Source of the DNA: Clostridium sp.
Lineage (GTDB): Bacteria > Bacillota > Clostridia > Lachnospirales > Lachnospiraceae
Direction of reading: 5' to 3'
Assembly: GCA_023664605.1 (NCBI GenBank)
Contig: JAMPFF010000026.1
Span: 1-37,502, forward strand
DNA length: 37,502 nucleotides
The position numbers and the translations under genes are program-made. The notes under the pieces are model-generated. The model did not search any database. It was not told where the DNA came from and saw nothing but the letters and a program-made list of their open reading frames with translations. Of this stretch, positions 26,378 through 34,752 are shown piece after piece. Numbering within the stretch: the first letter of the stretch is position 1; every line of letters starts with the position of its first letter.

Positions 26378-27448
26378 TTAGATATCTTTGTTGTCTTTTT
26401 CATTATGTGTGTCAATTTTATGCCTAATCTCCTGCATCTGATAATCTAAAAGTCCAATGGAATCCGCACAGGCTTTTAGCTGCTTTACAATCGCCTCCGC
26501 GTCTTCCACATCTTTTTTATATTTTAACTTATGTTCCAGGCTTGCCCAAAAATCCATGGCAATCGTCCGAAACTGCACTTCCACTTTCCTGTACTTTTTT
26601 TCATCGGACAAAAAAATCGGAATACTGACGATTAAGTGAAGGCTCCGGTATCCGTTGGGCTTGGGATTTTTGATATAATCCTTTTCTTTCACCAGAATGA
26701 TATCGTCCTGTCTGACAAGGAAACTCGCCAGTCTATAGATATCGTCCGGAAAAGAACAGATAACGCGTACGCCCGCCACATCCGCTAAGTGTTTTTCTAC
26801 ATTGTCAACGGTAATCGAATATCCTTTGCGCTGTAACTTTTCATAAATGCTCTCGGGAGACTTTAATCTGCTCTTAATCGACTCAAATGGATTGCGGTTA
26901 TATGCCCGGGAAAATTCCTCGTTCAACACCTTTAATTTTGTCTCAATCTCCATAATCGCGCAGCGATACTCCATCATCAAATGGTTAAAAGACTCTGCGC
27001 CTCTTAGTTTCTCCGCCTGCATTTCTATAATCTGCGACTGTTTTTTGACTTTCAACTCCAGTCTGTTCTTATAGGCAAACAGGTCTACCGTATTCCTTAT
27101 CCTGTTTTTTACGACAGACGTTTCAAAGGGCTTATGGATAAAATCCAAAACCCCCAAAGAAAAGCACTGATTTTCAATATCCACCGCATTCTCGCTGCTG
27201 ATGACAAGCACCGGGATTTTATTTAACCATCCGTTTTTTCTAAGCGTCTCAATGACCGCAAACCCATCCATCCTCGGCATCTGCAAATCCAGAATGAGCG
27301 CGGACGTCTCTTCCAGAAATTCCTGTAGTTTATCCAGCGCCTCTATGCCGTCTTTTGCAGTATCCACCAAATATTCATCTTTCAGCATCTCGCGCAGTAT
27401 CTCACGGTTTACCTCCGCGTCATCCGCGACCAGTATTCTGCTTTGCAT
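26378..27448 (-). CDS. Response-regulator receiver fused to a RelQ-type (p)ppGpp synthetase
   Basis: A 356-residue two-domain protein. Residues 1-125 form a receiver with acidic pocket Asp9/Asp10, phospho-acceptor Asp54 (LILDLQMP), Ser84 and Lys106 (FIHKPF). A coiled coil (about 125-160) leads to a small alarmone synthetase domain (about 175-335). This has IKSRLKSPESIYEKLQRKG, LADVAGVRVICSFPDDIYRLASFL, KDYIKNPKPNGYRSLHLIV and KVEVQFRTIAMDFWASLEHKLKYK, in the order and spacing of RelQ/YjbM. No hydrolase HD domain is present. So alarmone synthesis appears to be under two-component phosphorylation control. No histidine kinase is in the window. It may head a unit with the debranching enzyme and trpCFBA. 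Confidence 0.9.
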   Translation of the reverse strand: MQSRILVADDAEVNREILREMLKDEYLVDTAKDGIEALDKLQEFLEETSALILDLQMPRMDGFAVIETLRKNGWLNKIPVLVISSENAVDIENQCFSLGVLDFIHKPFETSVVKNRIRNTVDLFAYKNRLELKVKKQSQIIEMQAEKLRGAESFNHLMMEYRCAIMEIETKLKVLNEEFSRAYNRNPFESIKSRLKSPESIYEKLQRKGYSITVDNVEKHLADVAGVRVICSFPDDIYRLASFLVRQDDIILVKEKDYIKNPKPNGYRSLHLIVSIPIFLSDEKKYRKVEVQFRTIAMDFWASLEHKLKYKKDVEDAEAIVKQLKACADSIGLLDYQMQEIRHKIDTHNEKDNKDI

Positions 27449-27515
27449 GGTATCTTCTTCCCCTGATTTTTCTTTTGTCTGCCATTGTTACTGACATCTT
27501 TTACACAACTCTTAT

Positions 27516-27521
27516 ATTTTA
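27516..27521 (-). promoter_or_regulatory. Candidate extended -10 promoter for the receiver/alarmone-synthetase gene
   Basis: TAAAAT preceded by TGC lies 67 bases before the ATG at 27448. No good -35 is visible. It is the only reasonable promoter in this spacer. Confidence 0.45.
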
Positions 27522-27563
27522 GCACAAAACGGCCGCCATGACTATGCCAAATTCTTATCTTTG

Positions 27564-28541
27564 CTATCCGTTCTGCCTCCTAATCTGCTCTTCTATAATC
27601 AACGGATATCTGATTACCTTTTCTGCGTCCAGATTCTCTAAGTTCATATCGACCGCCGTAATCTGGTGGTTATCATAAGTCGTATAATAATAAATTCCCT
27701 TATCCGCATTACAGCAGGAAGTATAAATCGTAATCTCGTATTTTCCGTCTCCCATATCACAGCATCCTCTCTGCTGGTCTACGCTGCCAAGAATATGGAA
27801 AAACTGGCTGACGCTTTCTGTTTCGGAATCACCGGATACCGCATTCATTTTCGTAAACGCCACTCTGACAAAGCGCGACTGGGAAGATAAATCCCCGGGC
27901 AGCCCTAACGCGCCCATGCCGCGGCTGTATGTCTGTAGAGGAAGTTTTTCGGAAAACAGATTTTCGGGCTGCTTAGGCGACAAATGCATGTAATTATTGA
28001 GCGCAAACATCTGCTCCGGAAATGGCGGATTGTTTGTCAAAACGCCCGCCGGATTGTCATAGATTTTGATACCGTCCTTTACGGATTCCAACACTACCGC
28101 CTCTTCTTTATCCGCTATCATCCAGTGAAGCTGCCCCAAAGGAAGCTTTTCATGAAACTGCGTATTTGTCAGATTCATATTAGCGAAAAGCTTTCTTACC
28201 TCTTTTACGGTGGCACATTTGCCAAGCGCCCACAGTATCAATTCAAACTGCGCCACATTATCCTTTCCCTGCATGACGTCCTTATAATCCGCATTGCCTA
28301 CAAAATTTAAGCCCGCTATGCCAAGGCCCTTTTCATTCACGGCATCATAATAGAGCGGATAATCTCCCTCCATGTGTGCCATGCCAATCATGGCATAGTG
28401 ATTTTTTACAGGTTCCATATGGCGAAATTGGAAACCATAGTTTCTGGGCGTAATCACTACTTCTTCCCCATAGGAAAATTCATAGTCCAACGTACGCCCG
28501 AAATAAAAATCTTTTGTCTTATAGGTCGCTGCTGTACACAT
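27564..28541 (-). CDS. Choloylglycine hydrolase-family Ntn hydrolase (bile salt hydrolase type)
   Basis: A 325-residue Ntn amidohydrolase. ATG 28541 is followed directly by Cys2, which becomes the catalytic N-terminal nucleophile after Met removal; AAAGGAG lies upstream. All active-site residues of bile salt hydrolases are visible at near-standard positions: Cys2, Arg16, Asp19, Asn79 (GLNF), Asn170/171 (LTNNP) and Arg223 (SQSRFVRVAF). YGEEVVITPRNY is also typical. The family hydrolyses conjugated bile acids or penicillin V, and which of these applies cannot be settled by eye. There is no signal peptide, so it is cytoplasmic. It lies 14 bases after rhaD, in the same run of genes. Confidence 0.9.
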   Translation of the reverse strand: MCTAATYKTKDFYFGRTLDYEFSYGEEVVITPRNYGFQFRHMEPVKNHYAMIGMAHMEGDYPLYYDAVNEKGLGIAGLNFVGNADYKDVMQGKDNVAQFELILWALGKCATVKEVRKLFANMNLTNTQFHEKLPLGQLHWMIADKEEAVVLESVKDGIKIYDNPAGVLTNNPPFPEQMFALNNYMHLSPKQPENLFSEKLPLQTYSRGMGALGLPGDLSSQSRFVRVAFTKMNAVSGDSETESVSQFFHILGSVDQQRGCCDMGDGKYEITIYTSCCNADKGIYYYTTYDNHQITAVDMNLENLDAEKVIRYPLIIEEQIRRQNG

Positions 28542-28555
28542 AAGCACATCTCCTT

Positions 28556-29404
28556 TTATTCATTGATTATTTTGTCTTTCTTTTCAAATAAAAATCTCTC
28601 CGGCAGTTCCACATGGAAAGCCTTGCCGACATCCCTGAAATTCGCCGGCGTGATGGTCTGTAATTTTCTCGGCGATACGGAATATATTTTAATCAGGATT
28701 TCCGCTGATTTTTCCACCGTATGCAGCAGACCGAACGTCAAATCAAAATCTTCACCCGAACAGAACATGCCGTGATGCGCCCATACCGCCACGTCGTATT
28801 TTTCCATCAGCTTACTCGTGGCAACCGCAATTTCTCTTCCGCCCGGAACCATCCAGTTCACAACGCCTACGCCCTGCGGAAAGACAACCGGACATTCCGT
28901 CGCCGCTTCCCATAGTTCCCTTGTAAAAATGACGTCATCCAGCGGCAGGATAAAAGTCAGCGCAATAATATTTGTCGTATGCGCATGGTAAATAACACGG
29001 TGCCTGCCGTCTGTCACACGCTTTTTCACCTCATGGTTCATCAGATGGGACGGCAGCTCGCTCGTCGGCACGCCGCCCTCTACCAGTCCCCAGCGGATAC
29101 GGTATTTTTCGCCTTTATCATCCAGCTCGATAATCGCGATACACGCCTCCGGGTCTACAATGATATTACGGAAATACTTACCGCTTCCCGTCACAAGGAA
29201 ATATTCGCCGGCCAGCCCCGGAACGCTTACGCCGATAGGCGTCCATTCGCCGTTATCGCTGAGCCTCGACTTGATACCCTCTACCTCCTCCGGCTTTAAG
29301 CGGTAGGATAAATTACCGCCGTTTCTCTCATGCCAGCCCTGCTGGAAACCGTCGTCCGCCATCTTAATAAATCCCCGTACAAATTTTGTGTCCAATATTC
29401 TCAT
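28556..29404 (-). CDS. rhaD: Rhamnulose-1-phosphate aldolase
   Basis: A 282-residue class II aldolase that splits rhamnulose-1-phosphate to dihydroxyacetone phosphate and lactaldehyde. Typical motifs are GWHERNGGNLSYR, a Gly-rich LVTGSGKYF phosphate site, the Glu of SELPSHLMNHE, the zinc ligands in VIYHAHTTN (H-x-H) and VWAHHG. Length matches the E. coli enzyme (about 274). ATG 29404 has GAGAGGGG ahead. No rhaA, rhaB or rhamnose regulator is present nearby; instead it sits between a TauE/SafE-type transporter and the bile-salt-hydrolase-type gene. Confidence 0.94.
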   Translation of the reverse strand: MRILDTKFVRGFIKMADDGFQQGWHERNGGNLSYRLKPEEVEGIKSRLSDNGEWTPIGVSVPGLAGEYFLVTGSGKYFRNIIVDPEACIAIIELDDKGEKYRIRWGLVEGGVPTSELPSHLMNHEVKKRVTDGRHRVIYHAHTTNIIALTFILPLDDVIFTRELWEAATECPVVFPQGVGVVNWMVPGGREIAVATSKLMEKYDVAVWAHHGMFCSGEDFDLTFGLLHTVEKSAEILIKIYSVSPRKLQTITPANFRDVGKAFHVELPERFLFEKKDKIINE

Positions 29405-29467
29405 ACTATATACCCCTCTCTTTCTGATAATGCGCGGTAATCCGCCGCTTTTTTCTTATTTTATATA

Positions 29468-30238
29468 TTAACCTTTTATATAATTCACCGCAAGAATTGC
29501 CGCGCCCAAAACGGCAAGCACGACGCCCGTAGCGCGGTTTAAAACAAGCGCGCTTGCCTTATTGGCAAATTTGGCGGCGATTCTTGCCCATAACAGAGTG
29601 GATGCCACGCAGAATAAAAGGCACCACAAATCCGGCATACCGCCGATAATAAAGTGGCTTACCGCGCCTGTAAAAGCCGTGAAAGCCATAATGAAAACGC
29701 TTGTGCCAACCGCCGTTTTCAGTTCATAGCCTAAAACGCTCGTTAAAATTAATAACATCATCATACCGCCGCCTGCGCCGACAAAGCCGCAGATAAAGCC
29801 GACCAGCATACCGCTTATAAGCGACTGGATCATTCTTTTTCTGCCGTCTGTCTGTTCCATTGCCTCTTTCGTCGTCATAACCGGTTTAACAATGAACTTA
29901 ATACCTAACAGAAGCGTCATAAACACCGAAAAACTCCCCATGGTCGTATTCGGAACCAGACTTGCCACAAAACTGCCGACAAAGGTAAACGCTAAAACCG
30001 CCGCCATCATAACCAGACCGTTGCGGATATCCAGATTCTTATTTTTCCCGTAAGTATAAGCGCTGACGGCGCTTGCTAAAACATCGCTGGCAAGCGCGAT
30101 ACCGACGGCTTCATATGCCGGAAGTCCTAAAAAGGTAATAAGCATCGGGCTGATAACGGTGGCGGCGCTCATGCCCGCAAATCCCGTGCCAAGTCCCGCG
30201 CCTATTCCCGCGATAAAGCAGATGATGAATTGATACAT
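29468..30238 (-). CDS. TauE/SafE-family membrane transporter
   Basis: A 256-residue polytopic protein with about eight membrane segments arranged as two repeats. The Gly-rich openings FIAGIGAGLGTGFAG and GFICGFVGAGGGMMML are the family signature. Members export sulfite, sulfoacetate or related organosulfonates, or act as permeases for small anions. The substrate here is unknown. It starts four bases after the chemotaxis protein gene, so they are co-translated or at least co-transcribed. Confidence 0.88.
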   Translation of the reverse strand: MYQFIICFIAGIGAGLGTGFAGMSAATVISPMLITFLGLPAYEAVGIALASDVLASAVSAYTYGKNKNLDIRNGLVMMAAVLAFTFVGSFVASLVPNTTMGSFSVFMTLLLGIKFIVKPVMTTKEAMEQTDGRKRMIQSLISGMLVGFICGFVGAGGGMMMLLILTSVLGYELKTAVGTSVFIMAFTAFTGAVSHFIIGGMPDLWCLLFCVASTLLWARIAAKFANKASALVLNRATGVVLAVLGAAILAVNYIKG

Positions 30239-30242
30239 CGTG

Positions 30243-31802
30243 TCATTCCTCGTTTTTCAATATCCTGTTAATCTCGTCAACCATTTCATTAATGGCGCTA
30301 ATCTGTGTTGTCATTTCCGAAATATCGCTTACATTGCTTTCCACCATGCCATTAATGGAATGGAACTGCTCATTTTCGTTTTGGACGCTCTCCGCAATCT
30401 CCTTATTGATAGAGACGGTATTTTGTATTACCATGGTCTGCTTGTGATGCGCCTCGCCCATGGCATTCACCGCATTTACCGATACATCCAATAACTGCGT
30501 CATATCTTTTATGCCTGCAAATACGTTAATAAAATATTCATTCTGTTTTTCCAATTTTCTTGAATTTTCATCGATGTGCATCGCTATTTCATCAACATTA
30601 TTCTGTACGCTCTCGATTACCGTTTCCACTTCTTCAAGCGACCTTTGCGTACTGCCTGCCAGATTTCCTACTTCCTGCGCAACTACTGCAAATCCTTTGC
30701 CCGCTTCGCCTGCTCTCGCCGCCTCTATGGACGCGTTTAACGCAAGTAAATTGGTCGATTCCGATATTTCATTAATCAAACTGAGCGTTGTGCCAATCTT
30801 ATCCACCGCTTCCGATAATTTCTGCGATACGCCCGTTGTCGCAAGCATAGACTCCGATAACTCCGCGTTGATTGATTTCAGATTGGCAAGCATCTTTTCA
30901 TTTTCTTTGGATTTATCCAATAAATCTTTAGACGTTGTTTCTACCTTTTCCACGTTATCCGCCATAACATTTTTCCACTCGTCCAATTCATTGAGATTCA
31001 TCATGCTTTCCTCTGTCTTGCTGCCAAGCATATTACTGTTTTCTAAAAGCTGTTCGCTTGTGGCGGAGAGTTCTTCCACCGAAGTGCTTTCATTCTCCGA
31101 TATCTGCGAAAGAGCCGTTCCCGCACTGAAAAGATTTTCTGACAACGCCTGCACGGAATCAAGAACGTTTTGCACTTTCTCATTATTACGTTCCATTTCA
31201 TCTTTTTTAGCATTAACAAGGAAACGGTTTACAAGATATGTTAAAAGCACCGTTGTCGGCAATGATAAAATAACGCAGACAACTCTGTTCAGCATATTGG
31301 TAATAAACATTGAACCCGTCTGCGGCAGTAATACATCCGCTTTTACAACCCATGCCACCGCCAAAGAAACCGCTATTTCCACGGATGCAACAGCGGCCAT
31401 TTTATAATCCAAAAAGAAAGTCATCAGTATGACAAAATAGAATGCAAATCCCCAAAAATCCTTTGCCGGAATCATATAAGTAATAAAATTAAACTGAATC
31501 ACCATTAATACTAAAAGGAAGATTTTCCCCGCTTTTAGTCTGGAAGTTCTCACAATGCCGTCCGTAAATCCCGTCTTAATGAAAAATATGCCTATTGCCA
31601 GATAAATAAGGCATGTAATATCAAATACAATCAATGCCGCCCAGCTTACTTCCGGCATCCATCCCATAACTTTTTCAAATGTGTACAAAATCCCTGCACA
31701 CTGGCACGCTCCCGGCACTAATAATAACACCAGTACATATACTTTATTGATGTATTCGTCCAATGCTGATAAATTGACTTTCTTTTTCTCATTCTCATTC
31801 AT
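30243..31802 (-). CDS. Methyl-accepting chemotaxis protein with multi-pass membrane sensor
   Basis: A 519-residue chemoreceptor. The N-terminal part has about six membrane segments (about 20-45, 54-76, 90-110, 115-135, 138-155, 168-192) without an obvious periplasmic domain, and no HAMP domain is evident. The cytoplasmic signalling helix bundle (about 200-510) has the conserved tip [34 protein letters not shown], the contact site for CheA and CheW. Multi-pass sensors of this sort usually follow membrane or internal stimuli. AAGGAGG is 12 bases ahead of the ATG. It follows the Fic gene by 32 bases and precedes TauE/SafE by 4. Confidence 0.92.
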   Translation of the reverse strand: MNENEKKKVNLSALDEYINKVYVLVLLLVPGACQCAGILYTFEKVMGWMPEVSWAALIVFDITCLIYLAIGIFFIKTGFTDGIVRTSRLKAGKIFLLVLMVIQFNFITYMIPAKDFWGFAFYFVILMTFFLDYKMAAVASVEIAVSLAVAWVVKADVLLPQTGSMFITNMLNRVVCVILSLPTTVLLTYLVNRFLVNAKKDEMERNNEKVQNVLDSVQALSENLFSAGTALSQISENESTSVEELSATSEQLLENSNMLGSKTEESMMNLNELDEWKNVMADNVEKVETTSKDLLDKSKENEKMLANLKSINAELSESMLATTGVSQKLSEAVDKIGTTLSLINEISESTNLLALNASIEAARAGEAGKGFAVVAQEVGNLAGSTQRSLEEVETVIESVQNNVDEIAMHIDENSRKLEKQNEYFINVFAGIKDMTQLLDVSVNAVNAMGEAHHKQTMVIQNTVSINKEIAESVQNENEQFHSINGMVESNVSDISEMTTQISAINEMVDEINRILKNEE

Positions 31803-31834
31803 AAACTTTCTTATCCTCCTTGGTTATTTTCTTA

Positions 31835-32776
31835 TCAAATAAAATTTTTCCAACATCTTTCTTTCATGAATCCGCTGATAACCTCTATTGATTCTCCCTC
31901 ATAAAAAGCAATCAACAGCTTTTTAAATTCAGGAACAGCTTTTTCGGGTATAACGATAAATCCCATTCCATGAGCAATCAGATAATGATTGGCGAAAATA
32001 ACCGCCGCTCTTTTATTGCCATCCGTAAATATCTGTGTTTTCATACAATACAGGCAAAGTTCAATCGCAGTATCTACCGCATCCTTATTTTGTGTGCAAA
32101 TCCTGTCAAGACTTTCCATGACTACCGATTCTATCGGAATCGGCGGAACATAAGTACTGCCTCCTATCGTCACCGGAATGCCTCTAATGCGTCCCCCCGC
32201 ATAAAAAAATCCCTCGTTTACCAGCCCGGCGATATGGCAGAGCATATGATAATTTGTTTTACTTTGAATCACATCCCGGTCTAAAATAAATTCCCACGCA
32301 TGTTTTAAATTCAAAATTTTTTGTACATCCGCAGCAGAAACACCGTTTACCTTACCATTTTCAATAATATCTTCCGTCTGCGGAAAGGAAGTTGCCACGC
32401 CCTCTAAAACTGCTTGGTCATAAATATTGGATTTCATATTTGCCCTGGCAAAGTCAAGATTCTGCAATACCCTTGCCGGAAGTTCCTTATCTTCGTAGCC
32501 TAATGCAATTAGTTTTTTATTAATTTGTCTGACTGCCTTATTTAACTCCCTTGATTCTTTCGCATTACGAATCAACATCTGATACAATTCATCCGAATAT
32601 ACATCAACATACGTTGACGTCAATTTTCCAGCCGTTCTTTTTCGGACATATAAATATTTTGAACCGTTTTGTTCTTTTATCTCAGGATTTCCATTATATG
32701 GTATCAAATTCAGTCTTGCCTGATAATCAGCCCGCTGCTGCAATAATTCCTGAATCTCCGTATAATTTGCACTCAC
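31835..32776 (-). CDS. Fic-domain protein with Gln in place of the catalytic His
   Basis: A 313-residue Fic protein. The Fic core (about 185-310) has the flap region (PVTIGGSTYVPPIP) and the loop TQIFTDGNKRAAVIFANH. In active Fic AMP-transferases the loop reads HPFxDGNGR; here Gln replaces the catalytic His, and the loop has GNKR, a form also seen in Doc-type proteins. Transfer of AMP is therefore doubtful. The N-terminal helical region (about 1-120) carries no inhibitory S/TxxxE/DG motif that I could identify. The GTG at 32776 is preferred, with AAAGGA before it: the ATG at 32824 lies within the promoter. The gene heads the run leading to the chemoreceptor. No adjacent antitoxin gene is seen. 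Confidence 0.85.
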   Translation of the reverse strand: MSANYTEIQELLQQRADYQARLNLIPYNGNPEIKEQNGSKYLYVRKRTAGKLTSTYVDVYSDELYQMLIRNAKESRELNKAVRQINKKLIALGYEDKELPARVLQNLDFARANMKSNIYDQAVLEGVATSFPQTEDIIENGKVNGVSAADVQKILNLKHAWEFILDRDVIQSKTNYHMLCHIAGLVNEGFFYAGGRIRGIPVTIGGSTYVPPIPIESVVMESLDRICTQNKDAVDTAIELCLYCMKTQIFTDGNKRAAVIFANHYLIAHGMGFIVIPEKAVPEFKKLLIAFYEGESIEVISGFMKERCWKNFI

Positions 32777-32794
32777 TTTATCCTTTCCTTTCGT

Positions 32795-32835
32795 TAGGGA
32801 ACTTTTTATTATTATATCACACAAAAAGTTCCCTA
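32795..32835 (-). promoter_or_regulatory. Fic promoter enclosed by a 13-bp perfect inverted repeat
   Basis: Two exact arms (TAGGGAACTTTTT and its complement) flank a 15-base centre that holds an extended -10 (TGATATAAT; hexamer 32816-32811). TTGCAT lies 18 bases before it (32840-32835). One arm covers the spacer and the other the start point, so a bound dimer would block initiation. The regulator is unknown. Confidence 0.7.
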
Positions 32836-32883
32836 TGCAAATTAAACTACTTCACGTTTTCATACCAATAAAACATGTTCCGT

Positions 32884-34623
32884 CTACACAAGTTCATATT
32901 CAGCAAGCAGTCTGGCAAACAGGCGATAGTAATGGAGATTCGACTGGTTCCATGTCGTTAAGCCTTTTACAGACTCAAGGCTTAAAATAGCCGGATTTCC
33001 ATTTTTATCCGTCAGTTTTATTTGTATCAGCGAACAGATACTAAGCTTTCCCAGCAGCTCATATACATCGTTAAGCTTATCTTCCAAAAATTTTACATTG
33101 TTCATACAGAAAACACCGTCCTCGTCAAACTGCTGCAAATAGCCGTCTGCATTCATATAATGCTGCGTTTTTGCAATCAGCTCCGCCTCCGGACGCTGCT
33201 CTCCGGCTACGCAGGTAATATGATAAGGCTCTCCCGCATGTATCATAACCCGCTGAATGCCGAAATTAATAACAAAATCATCCAACAGCCTTTCCAGCGG
33301 ATATTCTTTTTTTCTGTACACACTGTCCATCATTACACAGAGAACATCCCCCATCGACATATTTCCACGGCTGTCAATTTGGTTATACTCCTTTTTCGTA
33401 TTGCGGATTTCCTCCGGGTCTCCATGTTTTTCCTTATTAAAAATAATATATCTGTCGCGCCCCTTTTCCTTTGCGCGATATAGGGCAAAATCGGCAAGGA
33501 AAAACAAATCTTCATAATTATCGCCATCTTTCGGATATGCCGCGCAGCCCATCGAAAGCGTAATCGCAGGCTGCCCCTCTATGCCTGGCGGAAAAGAAGC
33601 TTTCACATTGTTCTTAATACATTTTAACCGTTCACGCATATTCTCCATATCATCCGCATGATAGAATATAATGAGAAACTCGTCGCCGCCGATGCGTCCG
33701 ACCAGTCCGTTATCTCCAACTTCTTTTTCCATAATGGCAGCCACTTTAGAAAGCACCTCGTCGCCACACATATGCCCGTATGTATCATTTACATTTTTAA
33801 AATAGTCAATGTCTACAATCGCCAAGGTGATGCCCTTGACTTTCTTCACATTGATAATATCAATCGCAATGCGCGTAATATCCGCTTTTGTGACCAATCC
33901 GGTCAACGAATCCAATTCTATCTTTTTTCTAATATCCTGTCCAAAATCCCGTCCGATATGGATACAGCCCACAGCAATGGAGAAAACGCCTTTTTCATAA
34001 ACCGACTTGATACCTATCGTCATCAGGCAGTCTTCGCCATCCTCGCTTATCAGATTTTTACCCGCGCGCATTTCAAATCTGCGCATTCCCGTTTTGATAT
34101 TCACGATAAGCTCATGAACGTCTTTTTTCTGATTTTCATCAGCATGAACCGTAAGCTTGCGTTCAAATTCCTCCAAAGGAAACCGCTCCACGTTCTGCTC
34201 ACCGATTTCCATGGTATACATCCGAATCATGCCGTTTTCCGGTTCATATTCAAAATAGGTATCGTTATACATCCCCAGAATCGCATTGCGTATGGAAACC
34301 GTTTTTTGTAACTGGCTTCGTATCTCTACAAGGGATTCCGCATAAAGCAGCAAAATCCTGATACTGTTTTCGGACGGTCCTTCTTTTACTCTGGAAAAAT
34401 AAACGCCCTGTTTTCCATTTTCCCCGACAAGGCGCATCATAAACCGCTCGCCGTTGCACTCTTCAACTTCCTGAGAGAATACTTTTTTATCCTCCTCCAT
34501 GACAAGCTTTTCAAAGGGAAGATAAAGCCGTTCTCCCATAAAAGAATAAAACGCCGCGTCCGCCGATATCGTCTGCATATTATCTTTATTAACAATAACC
34601 TCATGTATATTTGTGCTTTCCAT
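32884..34623 (-). CDS. Diguanylate cyclase with PAS-like and GAF-like domains
   Basis: A 579-residue soluble protein that should make cyclic-di-GMP. The N-terminal 225 residues look like one or two PAS-type domains. The GGDEF domain (about 235-400) has a complete active site (RIGGDEF, residues 310-316, and IVDIDYFKNVNDTYGH). The RxxD product-inhibition site before GGDEF is absent (GDNG stands there). The last 145 residues or so resemble a GAF domain. It is the counterpart of the phosphodiesterase at 3920-6154. I use ATG 34623; the earlier ATG 34668 lies upstream of the predicted transcription start, and GAAAGG precedes 34623. Confidence 0.88.
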   Translation of the reverse strand: MESTNIHEVIVNKDNMQTISADAAFYSFMGERLYLPFEKLVMEEDKKVFSQEVEECNGERFMMRLVGENGKQGVYFSRVKEGPSENSIRILLLYAESLVEIRSQLQKTVSIRNAILGMYNDTYFEYEPENGMIRMYTMEIGEQNVERFPLEEFERKLTVHADENQKKDVHELIVNIKTGMRRFEMRAGKNLISEDGEDCLMTIGIKSVYEKGVFSIAVGCIHIGRDFGQDIRKKIELDSLTGLVTKADITRIAIDIINVKKVKGITLAIVDIDYFKNVNDTYGHMCGDEVLSKVAAIMEKEVGDNGLVGRIGGDEFLIIFYHADDMENMRERLKCIKNNVKASFPPGIEGQPAITLSMGCAAYPKDGDNYEDLFFLADFALYRAKEKGRDRYIIFNKEKHGDPEEIRNTKKEYNQIDSRGNMSMGDVLCVMMDSVYRKKEYPLERLLDDFVINFGIQRVMIHAGEPYHITCVAGEQRPEAELIAKTQHYMNADGYLQQFDEDGVFCMNNVKFLEDKLNDVYELLGKLSICSLIQIKLTDKNGNPAILSLESVKGLTTWNQSNLHYYRLFARLLAEYELV

Positions 34624-34670
34624 TTTGCAGCCTTTCTCTGTACAACTCCTATATCGCCCGATTACCATAC

Positions 34671-34699
34671 ATTATAACAGATTCAGATATGAAATTAAA
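34671..34699 (-). promoter_or_regulatory. Promoter of the diguanylate cyclase gene
   Basis: A perfect TATAAT (34676-34671) has a weak TTTAAT 17 bases earlier (34699-34694). It places the start point near 34664. Confidence 0.55.
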
Positions 34700-34752
34700 T
34701 ATATTTTCGTACAATTTAGTTTATCCATTTATCTGCATTTTTGACAAATGAT

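Noticed and set aside
29425-29460. Terminator hairpin between TauE/SafE and rhaD genes
   Set aside because: The GCGG/CCGC stem is only four pairs and its T-run points to the plus strand, where no gene ends.
30460-31407. Long plus-strand open frame opposite the chemoreceptor gene
   Set aside because: It mirrors the highly conserved minus-strand receptor, is Ser/Leu/Phe rich with no domain pattern, and has no ribosome site. It is a shadow of the real gene.
31835-32835. Toxin-antitoxin pair based on Fic/Doc
   Set aside because: No small antitoxin gene is adjacent, and the catalytic His is missing.
33658-34311. Plus-strand open frame opposite the GGDEF gene
   Set aside because: The GGDEF signature and metal-site residues on the minus strand explain the conserved sequence; the plus frame looks random.
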